A stretch of DNA of 57,568 bases from Candidatus Aminicenantota bacterium (GCA_014727835.1 WJMT01000122.1:1-57568), one strand, 5' to 3'. Positions 36,794 to 46,432 are shown, counted from the first letter of the stretch. Notes: generated from the sequence alone by a model not told the origin. Numbers and translations are program-made.

Positions 36794-38074
36794 ATGAAAG
36801 ACAACAGTATTGCTGAACTAGAAAAACTGAAAAAAGAAAAACTCAAATCTATGGCTGCAGACTTAAAGATCGATGATGATGAGATCAAAAAATCAAAGAA
36901 ACAAACCCTCATCTTTAAAATTCTTGAAGCCCAGGCAAAGAAAAACGGATTGTTGTTTTCAGAAGGTGTGCTGGAGTGTCTCAATGACGGATTTGGATTT
37001 CTCAGAGCTCCGGAATTCAGCTATCTTCCCAGCCAGGATGACATTTATGTCTCTCCCTCTCAGATCAGAAAATTCAAACTCAGAACAGGAGACACCATAT
37101 CCGGTGTGGTTCGTCCTCCGAAAAACGGCGAAAAGTACTTTGCCCTGATCAAAATCAAAGCCATTAACTTCAAAGCTCCTGAGGAGATCATTGAATCTCG
37201 GAGAAACATTCAATTTGACGGTTTGACTCCTTTGTACCCATTTGAAAAATTCAATCTTGAAGACGGACAACCCAAGAACTTGAATGCCCGGATCATGGAC
37301 CTCCTCACACCTATTGGAAAAGGACAGCGAGGGCTGATCGTGTCTCCTCCCAGGGCAGGGAAGACCACTCTACTCAAAACTATCGCCCAATCCATTGAAA
37401 AAAATCACCCCGAAGTCATTCTCATTGTCCTGCTGGTCGCTGAACGGCCTGAAGAGGTCACTGACTTTCAGAGAAGCATCAAAGGAGAAGTTGTGGCTTC
37501 CACATTCGATGAACCTCCCCAGAGAAACGCACAGGTCTCCAACATCGTACTGGAAAAAGCCAAGAGACTGGTGGAAACCAAAAAAGATGTGATCATTCTG
37601 CTGGACAGCATCACACGTCTTGCCCGAGCTCACAATGCCATCATCCCTCCTTCCGGAAAGGTGTTATCCGGCGGAATTGATGCCAATGCCCTCAACAAAC
37701 CCAAAAAGTTTTTTGGCTCTGCCCGAAAAATCGAAGAAGGTGGAAGTCTGACTATCATGGCCACAGCACTCGTGGATACCGGAAGCCGTATGGACGAAGT
37801 CATTTTCGAAGAGTTCAAAGGAACCGGCAATATGGAAGTCAATTTGGACCGGAGATTGGTGAACAAGAGACTGTTTCCGGCCATTGACATCAACATATCC
37901 GGGACCAGAAAAGAAGAACTGTTGATTGATGAAAAGGACCTCAACAGGATTTGGATATTAAGGAAAGTCCTGGCACAGCTTTCAGAAGTAGAAGCCATGG
38001 AACTGTTGATCGAAAAAATCGGCAAAACCAAAACCAATGCTGACTTCCTCAATGCTATGAGCAAAGGCCTTTAA
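36794..38074 (+). CDS. rho: transcription termination factor Rho
   Basis: Rho is a hexameric RNA helicase that ends transcription. The N-terminal SAP-like helices are followed by the RNA-binding cold-shock-like domain ([18 protein letters not shown] and [18 protein letters not shown]). The ATPase domain has Walker [12 protein letters not shown], the Q-loop segment TARLARAHN-like [11 protein letters not shown] and the R-loop [19 protein letters not shown]. The 426-residue length is usual, without insertion. AAGAGG precedes the ATG. The presence of Rho fits the scarcity of strong hairpin terminators in the window. Confidence 0.97.
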   Translation: MKDNSIAELEKLKKEKLKSMAADLKIDDDEIKKSKKQTLIFKILEAQAKKNGLLFSEGVLECLNDGFGFLRAPEFSYLPSQDDIYVSPSQIRKFKLRTGDTISGVVRPPKNGEKYFALIKIKAINFKAPEEIIESRRNIQFDGLTPLYPFEKFNLEDGQPKNLNARIMDLLTPIGKGQRGLIVSPPRAGKTTLLKTIAQSIEKNHPEVILIVLLVAERPEEVTDFQRSIKGEVVASTFDEPPQRNAQVSNIVLEKAKRLVETKKDVIILLDSITRLARAHNAIIPPSGKVLSGGIDANALNKPKKFFGSARKIEEGGSLTIMATALVDTGSRMDEVIFEEFKGTGNMEVNLDRRLVNKRLFPAIDINISGTRKEELLIDEKDLNRIWILRKVLAQLSEVEAMELLIEKIGKTKTNADFLNAMSKGL

Positions 38075-38141
38075 TCCAGCTTGGCTGTATCATCTTACTG
38101 AAAACAAATAAGATAGATTTATAAAGCACCACTATTTCGTG

Positions 38142-38206
38142 CTTAGAATGCTGATTTCTATACCATAATACTCGTTCTAAGAGATTCCCTCCTTTTTGTT
38201 TTTTCA
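38142..38206 (+). terminator. candidate hairpin after rho
   Basis: CTTAGAATG (38142-38150) and CGTTCTAAG (38173-38181) pair over nine positions with one G-T, with a 22-base loop. A T-rich stretch follows (38190-38206). The large loop makes it a weak intrinsic terminator. Confidence 0.3.
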
Positions 38207-38216
38207 ATGATATGAT

Positions 38217-38246
38217 TTGACGTCTTATCATATATATTTTTATAAT
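38217..38246 (+). promoter_or_regulatory. candidate sigma-70 promoter for gamma-glutamyltransferase
   Basis: TTGACG, 18 bases and a perfect TATAAT end 12 bases before the ATG at 38259, predicting a leader of only about six bases. Confidence 0.55.
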
Positions 38247-38258
38247 GTCTCCAAACAA

Positions 38259-39935
38259 ATGAGAATCAGGTCTCTGTTCATCCCGCTTCTCCTGGGATTT
38301 TTTGTTCTATCCTTCTGCCAAAAAAACCAAGACAAAGGCGCTTCCAACACTTCTATTGAACCAGCTATAGGAACAAACGGAATGGTGAGCTCAGCACACC
38401 CATTTGCGACCAACGCAGGTCTGGACATATTGAAAGCAGGCGGAAATGCTTTTGATGCGGCTGTAACTGTGGCTGCTTTGCTGAACGTGGTGGAACCTGC
38501 CATGTCTGGTATGGGGGGATACGGGACCATCATGATATATGATGCGGATAAAAAAGAAGCGCGATTTCTCAATTCCAGCAGCCGGATCCCTCAAAGTGTG
38601 GATTCTGATGTCTTTCGGGCACCAACCCCCCATTATCTTGCCAACAGGAGGGGAGCCAAAGCTGTTTCTACCCCGGGAAACGTTCATGCCTGGGAAGCGA
38701 TGTCTCAAGAATACGGGAATTTGAAATGGGAGAAGCTGTTTGCACCAGCCATTCGCATGGCTGAAGAGGGATTTGTTGTCAATAAAGGCCTGGCCAGCCT
38801 CCTCCAAAGAGCTTTTCCATCTTTTCCGGCTCATGCCAAGCGTATCTACGGTACCAACGGAAATCCCCTTCAAAAAGGAGACCGGCTTGTGCAAAGAGAC
38901 CTCGGCCATTCCTTTCGACTCCTTAGCAAAAGCGGCGCTTCGGTCTTTTATCAGGGAGAAATCGGCCAGGCAATTGATAAAGCCATGAAAAATGCAGATG
39001 GTTTTCTTTCTCTTCACGACTTACAATCAGATAAAGCAGAATGGTGGACGCCCATTTCCATCCCATACCGGGGATATGAAGTCCTAACGGCCTCTCCTCC
39101 TTCCACAGCTTTTCCCTCCCTTATCCGGCTGGGAATGATGAGCCAATTTGACAATCAGGACCTTTGTCACAATTCTGTAGAATACCTCCATCGATTTGCT
39201 GAAGTCACCAAACTTGCTTTTTGGTGCCGACTTTCCTATGCCGGAGATCCGGATTTCAAACCTCCTCCTCTGCGCCGTCTTTTATCTGAACACTTTTGGA
39301 AAGAAGAAATCCGAAAGATCGATCCCAAAACGGCCAAGCCTTTCCAATATCCGGGGATCATAGAAAAAAAAGGGTCTCACACCACTCATTTTGTAGTGGC
39401 AGACCAAGATGGCAATATCGTTTGTGCCACCCAGACTCTGGGAAATTCCTTTGGAAGCCGGATCATGCCAAAAGGCACAGGGATTTGGCTCAATAACTCA
39501 TTAGCTTATTGCACTTTTGAACCCAAAGGCAATCCCATGGATGCCCATGCCGGTCATCACAAATTATCCGGAGACTGTCCGACTTTGATCATGAAGCAGG
39601 GACGGCCCTGGGCTGCACTCGGCACCCCGGGAGGACACACTATTGGACAAACCGTCCCCCAGATAGTGATGAACCTCATCGACTTTAAAATGAACATCCA
39701 GCAGGCTATCAGTGCTCCCAGAATCAGTTTTGTTGAGCCAAATATTTTGCTGATGGAAACAGACATTCCAAAAGATATTCAAATGGCTCTCAAACAAATG
39801 GGCCACCGCATCCGGGAGGGGCGAGGGATCGGGAATGCTCACGGCCTCACCATTCAGTACAATGCCAAAGGATTACCGATCCGATTCACTGGAAGCTCTG
39901 ATCCCCGCGGCCAGGGTTTGGCTAAAGGATTCTGA
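38259..39935 (+). CDS. ggt: gamma-glutamyltransferase lipoprotein
   Basis: GGT cleaves gamma-glutamyl bonds of glutathione and related peptides in the periplasm. The signal peptide ends in the lipobox-like LSFC, so this is likely a lipoprotein. The precursor is cut before the catalytic Thr375 in SHTTHFVVADQDGNIV. Other GGT motifs are AVTVAALLNVVEPAMSGMGG, STPGNVHAWE and ALGTPGGHTIGQ. I choose ATG 38259 (558 residues); an in-frame TTG at 38217 overlaps the -35 box and is unlikely to be used. No Shine-Dalgarno is visible, consistent with the very short predicted leader. Confidence 0.9.
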   Translation: MRIRSLFIPLLLGFFVLSFCQKNQDKGASNTSIEPAIGTNGMVSSAHPFATNAGLDILKAGGNAFDAAVTVAALLNVVEPAMSGMGGYGTIMIYDADKKEARFLNSSSRIPQSVDSDVFRAPTPHYLANRRGAKAVSTPGNVHAWEAMSQEYGNLKWEKLFAPAIRMAEEGFVVNKGLASLLQRAFPSFPAHAKRIYGTNGNPLQKGDRLVQRDLGHSFRLLSKSGASVFYQGEIGQAIDKAMKNADGFLSLHDLQSDKAEWWTPISIPYRGYEVLTASPPSTAFPSLIRLGMMSQFDNQDLCHNSVEYLHRFAEVTKLAFWCRLSYAGDPDFKPPPLRRLLSEHFWKEEIRKIDPKTAKPFQYPGIIEKKGSHTTHFVVADQDGNIVCATQTLGNSFGSRIMPKGTGIWLNNSLAYCTFEPKGNPMDAHAGHHKLSGDCPTLIMKQGRPWAALGTPGGHTIGQTVPQIVMNLIDFKMNIQQAISAPRISFVEPNILLMETDIPKDIQMALKQMGHRIREGRGIGNAHGLTIQYNAKGLPIRFTGSSDPRGQGLAKGF

Positions 39936-39987
39936 ACCAGATTCAGACAAACTGATATTTCAGCCGAATATAAAGAGCGAGAAGAAG

Positions 39988-40231
39988 ATGAAACGTCGAG
40001 AATTTATCAAACCATTGGACAGGGAGCCGCCTCGATTCCCCTGCTTTCTTTGCTGCTGATGACCGGACTTATGCCAACCAGCCCCAGATGCATCGCAAAA
40101 TCCTTGATAAATGGATCCGCAGTACAGGGGATAAGGGTCAATACCCTGAAGATAAAGCGAATCTCAAATACATGTTTGATTGGTGGGGAGACCGATGTGT
40201 CAATCCGGAATATGATGTTTTTAAGAAGTGA
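39988..40231 (+). pseudogene. remnant of a Tat-exported sulfatase
   Basis: Only the two ends of a sulfatase survive. The ATG at 39988 begins MKRREFIK, a twin-arginine signal. After a one-base deletion the second frame continues IGQGAASIPLLSLLL, completing the signal peptide. From about 40056 the third frame reads YANQPQMHRKILDKWIRSTG and then YMFDWWGDRCVNPEYDVFKK, the typical tail of exported sulfatases, with stop TGA at 40229-40231. The roughly 400-residue catalytic middle, including the CxPSR motif, is gone. The 347-base gap between ggt and the ABC permease is therefore occupied by a dead gene. Confidence 0.7.
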
Positions 40232-40282
40232 TTGGGCCTAAATCATTGAAAAGAACCCTGAATTTGCTTTGATTTGAGACGT

Positions 40283-42688
40283 CTATTCGTATTTCACGGT
40301 CTGGGCCGGATCAGTGAGAGCTGCGCGCATAGATTGATAGCTGACTGTCAAAAGAGCAATAAGGATAGAGATCAATCCAGTCAGCAGAAAAACACCAATC
40401 CCGATTTTCGTCCGGTAAGCGAAATTCTGCAGCCAGTTTCTCATCCCGAAATAGGCCAATGGCCAAGCAATTAGATTGGCTAGCAAAACCAACTTCACAA
40501 AATCTTTGGTTAAAAGGACCAGCACATTGGAAACAGAAGCCCCCAACACCTTCCGGATACCGATCTCCCGTCTCCTGCGCTCAGTGGCAAATGACGCCAT
40601 TCCAAAAAGCCCCAAGCATGCGACAAACACTGTAAATACACTGAATGAGGTTAGGATACCTCCTAATTTTTCCTCAGCACGGTATTGGGAATCATAAGTA
40701 TCCCCCAAGAAGAAGTAATCAAAGGGCCGTCCAGGATCAATGGTTTTCCAGGCCTCCCGAATCCGGCTCAATGTCTCTGATTGTCCGGTCCCTCTGATTT
40801 TAACAGAAAGCCACTCATAATAGGGGGTGCTGGTGATGTGCAACGGCGCGACCCTCTGGTGAAGAGATTTGATGTGAAAGTCTTTCACCACTCCGATCAC
40901 ATTTCGGGTCTCCCATTTCATGTCTCCTGGTGAAGAACCGGTGGAGTGCTGAATGGTTTTTCCTAAAGGATTTTCCCACCCAAACACCTGAACTGCAGTT
41001 TCATTGATGATGACAGCCTCTTTCTCATCTGTCCTGAAATCCTTTGAAAAATTCCGACCTCTGGCCATTTCAATACCCATGACAGGGAAAAAGTCAGTAT
41101 CCACAGTGATCCGTTCCATGGGAACACTTTGTTCAGGAGTGTATCCTTCGGGGATCATCGGACTGACATCCGGCTCTCCACCGGGGACAATAGAAGACGC
41201 CCCAGCACTCAAGACACCAGGAATGGCTTTGAGCCGGCTCTTAATGGAATCCAGTGAATTTCTGATATCGCTGTCCATTATAGGCAGGACCACCAGGCCC
41301 TTTTTATCAAACCCCACATCTGTTTTTTTCATATAACGGACCTGATCGATGATGATCCCGGTTCCGATGATCAATGCAACAGATATCACAAACTGGGCAG
41401 TCACCAGAATACGTCGGAATCGAGAATGACCTCTGCCTGCCTTTGAGTCTCCTTTGAGCACTCTGGCCGGGTGAAATGAGGACAAAAACACAGCCGGATA
41501 AATGCCTGCAGTGAATCCCACAAAAACAACCAATCCTAAAAGACCCGGAATCATCCATCCCATATCCACAAAGCCCAATTCAAATTCAATTCCCGCCAAA
41601 GATCTAAAATATGGGAGAGCCCAATAAACCAGAATCAAAGCCAAGGCCATAGCAAGAAAGCTGTACACCAGGGATTCTCCTATAAACTGTTTGATCAGTT
41701 CTTTTTTCCGGGCTCCAACCACCTTTCGCATTCCTACCTCCCTGGCCCGAAGGGAGGAACGAGCTGTAGCCAGGTTCATGAAATTGATACAGGCAATTAA
41801 GAGGATAAAAAAAGCAATGACTGAAAAGACATACACATTCCGAATATCCCCGGTGGGAGCGATTTCGTTCTCCATATGAGAGTACAAGTGGATCCGGGTC
41901 AGAGGCTGGAGAAAATAATCAATGCGGCCGCCCATGGCCTTGATCTCTCTTCCCATATACTGATCCACCAGTGAGGGAAATTTAGCCTCCAGCTTTTCTT
42001 CGTCATAATTTTCCGGAAGCAGAAGATAAGTGTAAAGATTAAAATTCAACCAGGTGTCTCTGTCCATTCTTCCCGATGCATAAAGAGTTTCAAACGAACA
42101 CAGCATGTTAAAGGTGAAGTGAGAGTTTTGCGGAACATCTTCCACCACCCCAGTGATGGTGTAATCTTGCCGGTTGTTGACCTTGATCATTTTCCCCACT
42201 GGTTCTTCATCCCCGAAGTATTTTTCAGCAAGATTGCGGCTCAGCACCGCAGTGTAGGGCCGGTCCAGAGCATTTTGTGAATCTCCGTTGATCATGGAGA
42301 ATGTAAAGACTTCAAAAATGGAACTGTCTGCCCAAAAGACTCCATCTTCATAAAACAGCTGGCTCTGGTATTTGATGGGGATCCGCTCCCTGGTTTTCAC
42401 CCTGACAGCGCTCAGGACTTCAGGATAGTCCTGCTCCAGCACCGGCCCAACCGGGGCATTGCTGATGGGCAGCTGCATGATGTTGTCTCCCAGCTGAGCA
42501 TCCAAGCACAGGCGGTAAATCCGGTCTGCTTTTTCATGATAGGTGTCATAGCTCAATTCTCGCAGGATGAACAGGCTGATCAATACACAGCAGGCCATCC
42601 CAATGGCCAGTCCTGTAATATTGATAAAGGCATATCCTTTATGTCTATTCAAATTACGCAGAGCCGTCTTGATATAATTTTTGATCAT
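40283..42688 (-). CDS. orphan MacB/FtsX-like ABC transporter permease
   Basis: The 801-residue protein begins MIKNYIKTALRNLNRHKGYA, the standard opening of large FtsX-type permeases with two MacB periplasmic-core domains. One transmembrane helix lies near 20-42, three more near 290-410, and further helices near 430-450 and 680-790. The periplasmic cores sit between them. Two repeated FtsX motifs, SLRAREVGMRKVVGARK and ERRRREIGIRKVLGAS, face the ATPase. Such permeases work with a MacB-type ATPase in export or signalling. No ATPase gene is adjacent, so it must share one encoded elsewhere. Confidence 0.87.
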   Translation of the reverse strand: MIKNYIKTALRNLNRHKGYAFINITGLAIGMACCVLISLFILRELSYDTYHEKADRIYRLCLDAQLGDNIMQLPISNAPVGPVLEQDYPEVLSAVRVKTRERIPIKYQSQLFYEDGVFWADSSIFEVFTFSMINGDSQNALDRPYTAVLSRNLAEKYFGDEEPVGKMIKVNNRQDYTITGVVEDVPQNSHFTFNMLCSFETLYASGRMDRDTWLNFNLYTYLLLPENYDEEKLEAKFPSLVDQYMGREIKAMGGRIDYFLQPLTRIHLYSHMENEIAPTGDIRNVYVFSVIAFFILLIACINFMNLATARSSLRAREVGMRKVVGARKKELIKQFIGESLVYSFLAMALALILVYWALPYFRSLAGIEFELGFVDMGWMIPGLLGLVVFVGFTAGIYPAVFLSSFHPARVLKGDSKAGRGHSRFRRILVTAQFVISVALIIGTGIIIDQVRYMKKTDVGFDKKGLVVLPIMDSDIRNSLDSIKSRLKAIPGVLSAGASSIVPGGEPDVSPMIPEGYTPEQSVPMERITVDTDFFPVMGIEMARGRNFSKDFRTDEKEAVIINETAVQVFGWENPLGKTIQHSTGSSPGDMKWETRNVIGVVKDFHIKSLHQRVAPLHITSTPYYEWLSVKIRGTGQSETLSRIREAWKTIDPGRPFDYFFLGDTYDSQYRAEEKLGGILTSFSVFTVFVACLGLFGMASFATERRRREIGIRKVLGASVSNVLVLLTKDFVKLVLLANLIAWPLAYFGMRNWLQNFAYRTKIGIGVFLLTGLISILIALLTVSYQSMRAALTDPAQTVKYE

Positions 42689-42936
42689 ATCTGTAGTCCT
42701 TATTTAGAAATCTTGCTTCTTATTTGTGTTGAGATCATTCAAAGGATCCTCACTGTTTTGTACATGTGAGGTTTGTCTGTTCTTTTATGGAATACGAAAT
42801 CTTTGAAAAAAAAGTTCCTTTTGCAGACAATCTAAATATCCTTGAAGCTAAAAAGGTCATGCATTTCCTCGGAAAATTGGGTATATTACTAAAGATATAC
42901 AATGCGTATAAAAATCAAACAAAGAGGAGGAAACAT

Positions 42937-43224
42937 ATGGAAACCTATATCATTCTGAGCCGGATATCTCCCCAGGCCTTCAGTGATCCCTTTGAATTCA
43001 AAAAGATTGCCGAAACTGTATCTGCAAAGATCAAGAAGGAATGTCCCGGAGTGATCTGGAAAAAAAGTTATGCCACCACAGGCCGGTTTGATGCCTTGGA
43101 TATTGTGGAGTCAGACGATCCCAAACAGATAGCCAAGGCAGCCATGATCATCCGGGCTTACGGACACTCCACAACTGAGACATTAACAGGTACCCCATGG
43201 GATGAATTTCTTGATATGATCTAG
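42937..43224 (+). CDS. GYD-domain protein
   Basis: The 95-residue protein matches the small GYD family (dimeric alpha+beta barrel-like), with YIILSRISPQAF, WKKSYATTGRFDALDIVE and GHSTTETLTG. The family is widespread and uncharacterised. The ATG at 42937 has a strong GAGGAGG; the frame is open further upstream from 42766, but that extension is not conserved in character and lacks a ribosome site. The gene lies between the permease and homoserine dehydrogenase and has a weak terminator after it. Function unknown. Confidence 0.75.
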   Translation: METYIILSRISPQAFSDPFEFKKIAETVSAKIKKECPGVIWKKSYATTGRFDALDIVESDDPKQIAKAAMIIRAYGHSTTETLTGTPWDEFLDMI

Positions 43225-43257
43225 TCTATTCGCCTGTGCTAAATAAAACACCCTGAA

Positions 43258-43291
43258 ATCGGCTTTGATTTGATTGCCTGATGTTTTTTTT
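43258..43291 (+). terminator. weak candidate terminator after the GYD gene
   Basis: ATCGGC and GCC-T-GAT can pair with one bulge around a 12-base loop, followed by eight T at 43284-43291. Confidence 0.35.
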
Positions 43292-43340
43292 CTCAGTATG
43301 AAAATCAAAGGAATCAATCAAACACAGAGGAGATGAATCC

Positions 43341-44417
43341 ATGTATGTTAATATTGCGTTTATCGGATACGGAACAGTAGCCCAGGGTTTTACAGAGATT
43401 TTGTTGGAAAAGGAGTCCATGCTCAAAAAGGAGCATGACCTGCAGGTCAAAGTGGTGGCCGTCTCAGACATCAAAAAAAGTTCTGTGTATGATGCAGATG
43501 GACTGAACATGAGAGAGATCCTTTCTTTAGTGCAAAATGGAAAATCGCTGGAAGATTATCCCAAAGGCATTAAGGGCAAAAACAGTCTTGAGACCATCAC
43601 TCAAACCAATGCAGACACCATCATTGAAGTGACCTACACGGATGTCAAAACAGGCAAACCAGCGCTCACCCACATCAAAACCGCTTTGGATGCAGGAAAA
43701 CATGTGCTCTCTACCAACAAAGGGCCTGCGGTCAAACAGGCTGCTGAGCTTTTGGAAACTGCACGGCAAAACAATGTCTATTACGGATTTGAAGGCACTG
43801 TACTTGCTGGTACTCCAGCATTGAATCTGGCCAGAAACACACTGGCTGGAAACAACATCATGGGATTCAAAGGGATTCTCAACGGCACCACCAATTACAT
43901 CCTCACCCGAATGGAGGAAGGGATGTCTTATCAAGAGGCTTTGAAAAAAGCCCAAAAACTGGGTTATGCAGAAGCAGATCCCACCGGGGATGTGGAAGGT
44001 CTGGATGCAGCGGGAAAAGTGGTCATTTTAACCAATGTGGTGCTCAAGAAAAAGTTGGATTGGTCAGATGTGAGACGGGAAGGCATCACAGGCATCACAC
44101 CGGATGATATCCAGAAAGCAAAAAATCAGCACATGCGCTGGAAACTGATCGGCCAGGCAGAGATTCAAAAAGACGGTTCTGTGCGCGCCTCTGTTTCGCC
44201 AGAAAAGGTCCCCCTATCTGATCCTCTGGCCGGCGTCAATGAAGCCATCAATGCTTTGACTTTTATCACTGATGAGCTGGGGCCCGTGACCATTGTGGGT
44301 CCGGGCGCAGGAAGACGAGAGACCGGCTTTGCGCTGCTGATCGACTTGATTCAAATGAAAGACTATAGAAAACAGAAGGATCTGAAAGAAACAGGACACT
44401 TAAAAACAAAAAATTGA
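43341..44417 (+). CDS. hom: homoserine dehydrogenase
   Basis: This enzyme reduces aspartate semialdehyde to homoserine for threonine and methionine synthesis. The Rossmann start is VNIAFIGYGTVAQGF. The catalytic domain has VLSTNKGPAVKQAAEL, GILNGTTNYILTRM and YAEADPTGDVEGLDAAGK, which are characteristic. At 358 residues it is short and lacks the C-terminal ACT regulatory domain, so threonine feedback through that domain is not expected. GAGGAG precedes the ATG. Neighbours are a GYD protein and a peptidase, so it is not in an amino-acid operon. A homoserine-dehydrogenase-like catabolic enzyme is the main alternative. Confidence 0.88.
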   Translation: MYVNIAFIGYGTVAQGFTEILLEKESMLKKEHDLQVKVVAVSDIKKSSVYDADGLNMREILSLVQNGKSLEDYPKGIKGKNSLETITQTNADTIIEVTYTDVKTGKPALTHIKTALDAGKHVLSTNKGPAVKQAAELLETARQNNVYYGFEGTVLAGTPALNLARNTLAGNNIMGFKGILNGTTNYILTRMEEGMSYQEALKKAQKLGYAEADPTGDVEGLDAAGKVVILTNVVLKKKLDWSDVRREGITGITPDDIQKAKNQHMRWKLIGQAEIQKDGSVRASVSPEKVPLSDPLAGVNEAINALTFITDELGPVTIVGPGAGRRETGFALLIDLIQMKDYRKQKDLKETGHLKTKN

Positions 44418-44483
44418 GATTCCGGAAGAAAAAATATATAAAACAAAGATAAAGAAAAAAAACAGGCTGAAAAGGAGGAACGT

Positions 44484-46247
44484 ATGCATTCAAAAAGGAT
44501 TTTAACATTCTGCGGTCTATTGATCTTGGCTCTGGCGGTTTTCAGCGCCTTTGTGATCCAAACACCGGAAAGCAAAACACAATATCTTCAGAATGATTAC
44601 TGGGAAGGATGCACTTCAATTCTGGTGGGAAAAAAGGCTTCCTCAGACGGTTCCACTATAAGCACCCACACCTGTGACTGCGGTGTGTGCGATTGGACTT
44701 TCCGGTTTGTTCCCGCTGCCGATCATAAGAAAGGAGATGTGCGCAAAATCTATCACATCAACCAATACAAAACTTGGCCTCCAGAACAGGGGGTCAAATG
44801 GGAGCGCTACAAAGATGACTACACAGGACTGGATATCCCTCAGGTTCCCCACACCTATGCCTACATCCACGGCATGTTTGGCTACATGAATGAAAACCAG
44901 GTAGCTCTGGGTGAATCCACCATCGGCTGTCACCGCAAGATGAGAAATCCGACACCTTCTGCGAAATTCGATATCACCATGCTGACCCTTATGGCCATGG
45001 AAAGAGCCAAAACCGCAAGAGAAGCCATCCAAGTCATGGGGGATTTAGCCACCACCTATGGGTACGGATTCAATGACAGCGGCGAGATGCTGGCTGTATC
45101 TGATCCTGATGAGGTGTGGATCTTTGAGATCATGCCCGTGGGACCTCTGTGGACTCCGGACAGCGGCAAACCTGGTGCTCTCTGGTGTGCCCAGCGTGTT
45201 CCGGATGACCATGTGAGTGTGACTCCCAATGAATCCAGAATCGGCGAGATCGACCTGGACAACAAAGACTATTTCATGGCCTCATCCAATGCAGTCACAT
45301 ATGCTGTTGAGAATGGTTATTATGAGCCGGACAGCAGTGAACCGTTTTCATGGAAAAAGGCTTACTCTCCCACCCATGGGAGCGCTTTAAGCACTCAGGG
45401 GAGACGAGGCCGGCTGTGGCGCTTTTTTAATATTGTGGCGCCTTCCCTGGAATTGGGGCCTGATACTGAAAGTATGGACCTTCCTTTCTCTGTCAAACCG
45501 GATAAGAAAATATCTGTCCAGGATGTCATGGCCATCACCAGGGATAAATATCAGGGCGTTTTGTTTGATCCCACAGATGGGATCAAAGGAGGACCGTTTT
45601 CCAATCCCAATTATTTCCGTGGATTCAGGATCAATAACCAGAGATACAACGGACCCCGGTGCATCTGTGTGAACAATGTGGAATACACCACCATCACTCA
45701 GTGCAGGGGATGGCTGCCCGACCACATCGGAGGGATCCTCTGGCTGTCCTTCGGAGCTCAGGATACAGCCTGCTATATGCCACTTTACTGCGGCATCACC
45801 GAGCTACCTGAATCATTCCGGGTGGGCGACCATTATGTGTTCAACCGGGACTCAGCCCGATGGGCTTCTGATTATGTGGACTTCCACACCCAAGTGGTCT
45901 ATTCCTATGCCATTGAAGATGTCAGGAATGCACAGAAAAAATGGGAGGATATGGCGTTTCAGAACCTCCCCATTGTGGATGAGGCTGCCATGAATCTCTA
46001 TGAAAAAGATCCTGCCGAGGCCCGGCAGTATCTCACGGATTTCTCAGTCAATCATGCCGATTCTGTGATCGATGCCTGGTGGAAGCTGGGAGATGATTTG
46101 CTGGTCAAATACAATCATTTCCGCATCTACAACCCAAAAACCCGAAAAGTCGGGCGAGTACAGACCCCAAAATGGTGGAACAAAGCTGTTATTGAACAGG
46201 ACAACCTCAAACCCTACACACCGCCGCTTAAGAAAAAAACCAACTGA
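44484..46247 (+). CDS. exported C69-family dipeptidase
   Basis: Family C69 enzymes are N-terminal-nucleophile dipeptidases. After a signal peptide (about 1-28) the conserved region YWEGCTSILVGKKASSDGST provides the catalytic Cys43, which would be exposed after processing. Further motifs are YAYIHGMFGYMNENQVALGE and GYGFNDSGEMLAVSDPDEVW. The 587-residue length fits the longer C69 members. AAGGAGG precedes the start. It lies 66 bases after hom. With the D-aminoacylase and GGT it points to extracytoplasmic peptide use. Confidence 0.88.
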   Translation: MHSKRILTFCGLLILALAVFSAFVIQTPESKTQYLQNDYWEGCTSILVGKKASSDGSTISTHTCDCGVCDWTFRFVPAADHKKGDVRKIYHINQYKTWPPEQGVKWERYKDDYTGLDIPQVPHTYAYIHGMFGYMNENQVALGESTIGCHRKMRNPTPSAKFDITMLTLMAMERAKTAREAIQVMGDLATTYGYGFNDSGEMLAVSDPDEVWIFEIMPVGPLWTPDSGKPGALWCAQRVPDDHVSVTPNESRIGEIDLDNKDYFMASSNAVTYAVENGYYEPDSSEPFSWKKAYSPTHGSALSTQGRRGRLWRFFNIVAPSLELGPDTESMDLPFSVKPDKKISVQDVMAITRDKYQGVLFDPTDGIKGGPFSNPNYFRGFRINNQRYNGPRCICVNNVEYTTITQCRGWLPDHIGGILWLSFGAQDTACYMPLYCGITELPESFRVGDHYVFNRDSARWASDYVDFHTQVVYSYAIEDVRNAQKKWEDMAFQNLPIVDEAAMNLYEKDPAEARQYLTDFSVNHADSVIDAWWKLGDDLLVKYNHFRIYNPKTRKVGRVQTPKWWNKAVIEQDNLKPYTPPLKKKTN

Positions 46248-46279
46248 ACCAGAAGCCTTAAAATCAAAGAGGAAGCTCA

Positions 46280-46432
46280 ATGAAACGATTCTTAAAGACC
46301 ACAGTTTTTCTTCTGACAATCGCTATTTTTTTCCCAGTATATGCTTTTCAAAATCCGGACCTCACCACACTTATCAATGAAAAACAGGTGATTTTAGGAA
46401 TGAAGTTCCTACTTTCAGGAATATCAGATTGA
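46280..46432 (+). CDS. small secreted protein or truncated gene (50 residues)
   Basis: A GGAAG ribosome site precedes an ATG that opens a signal peptide, MKRFLKTTVFLLTIAIFF followed by PVYAFQNP, with a good cleavage site. Only about 27 residues follow before a stop. The mature part is too short for a recognised fold. It may be a real small exported peptide or the stump of a larger gene between the C69 peptidase and the next unknown gene. I cannot decide. Confidence 0.4.
   Translation: MKRFLKTTVFLLTIAIFFPVYAFQNPDLTTLINEKQVILGMKFLLSGISD

Noticed and set aside
38124-38144. AAGCAC/GTGCTT inverted repeat resembling a CIRCE core
   Set aside because: The distance between AGCAC and GTGCT is 9 bases, not 13, the TC/GA parts are missing, and no heat-shock gene follows.
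42748-42771. CCTCAC/GTGAGG hairpin between the permease and the GYD gene
   Set aside because: It has a 12-base loop and no T-run on either strand, so it is not supported as a terminator.
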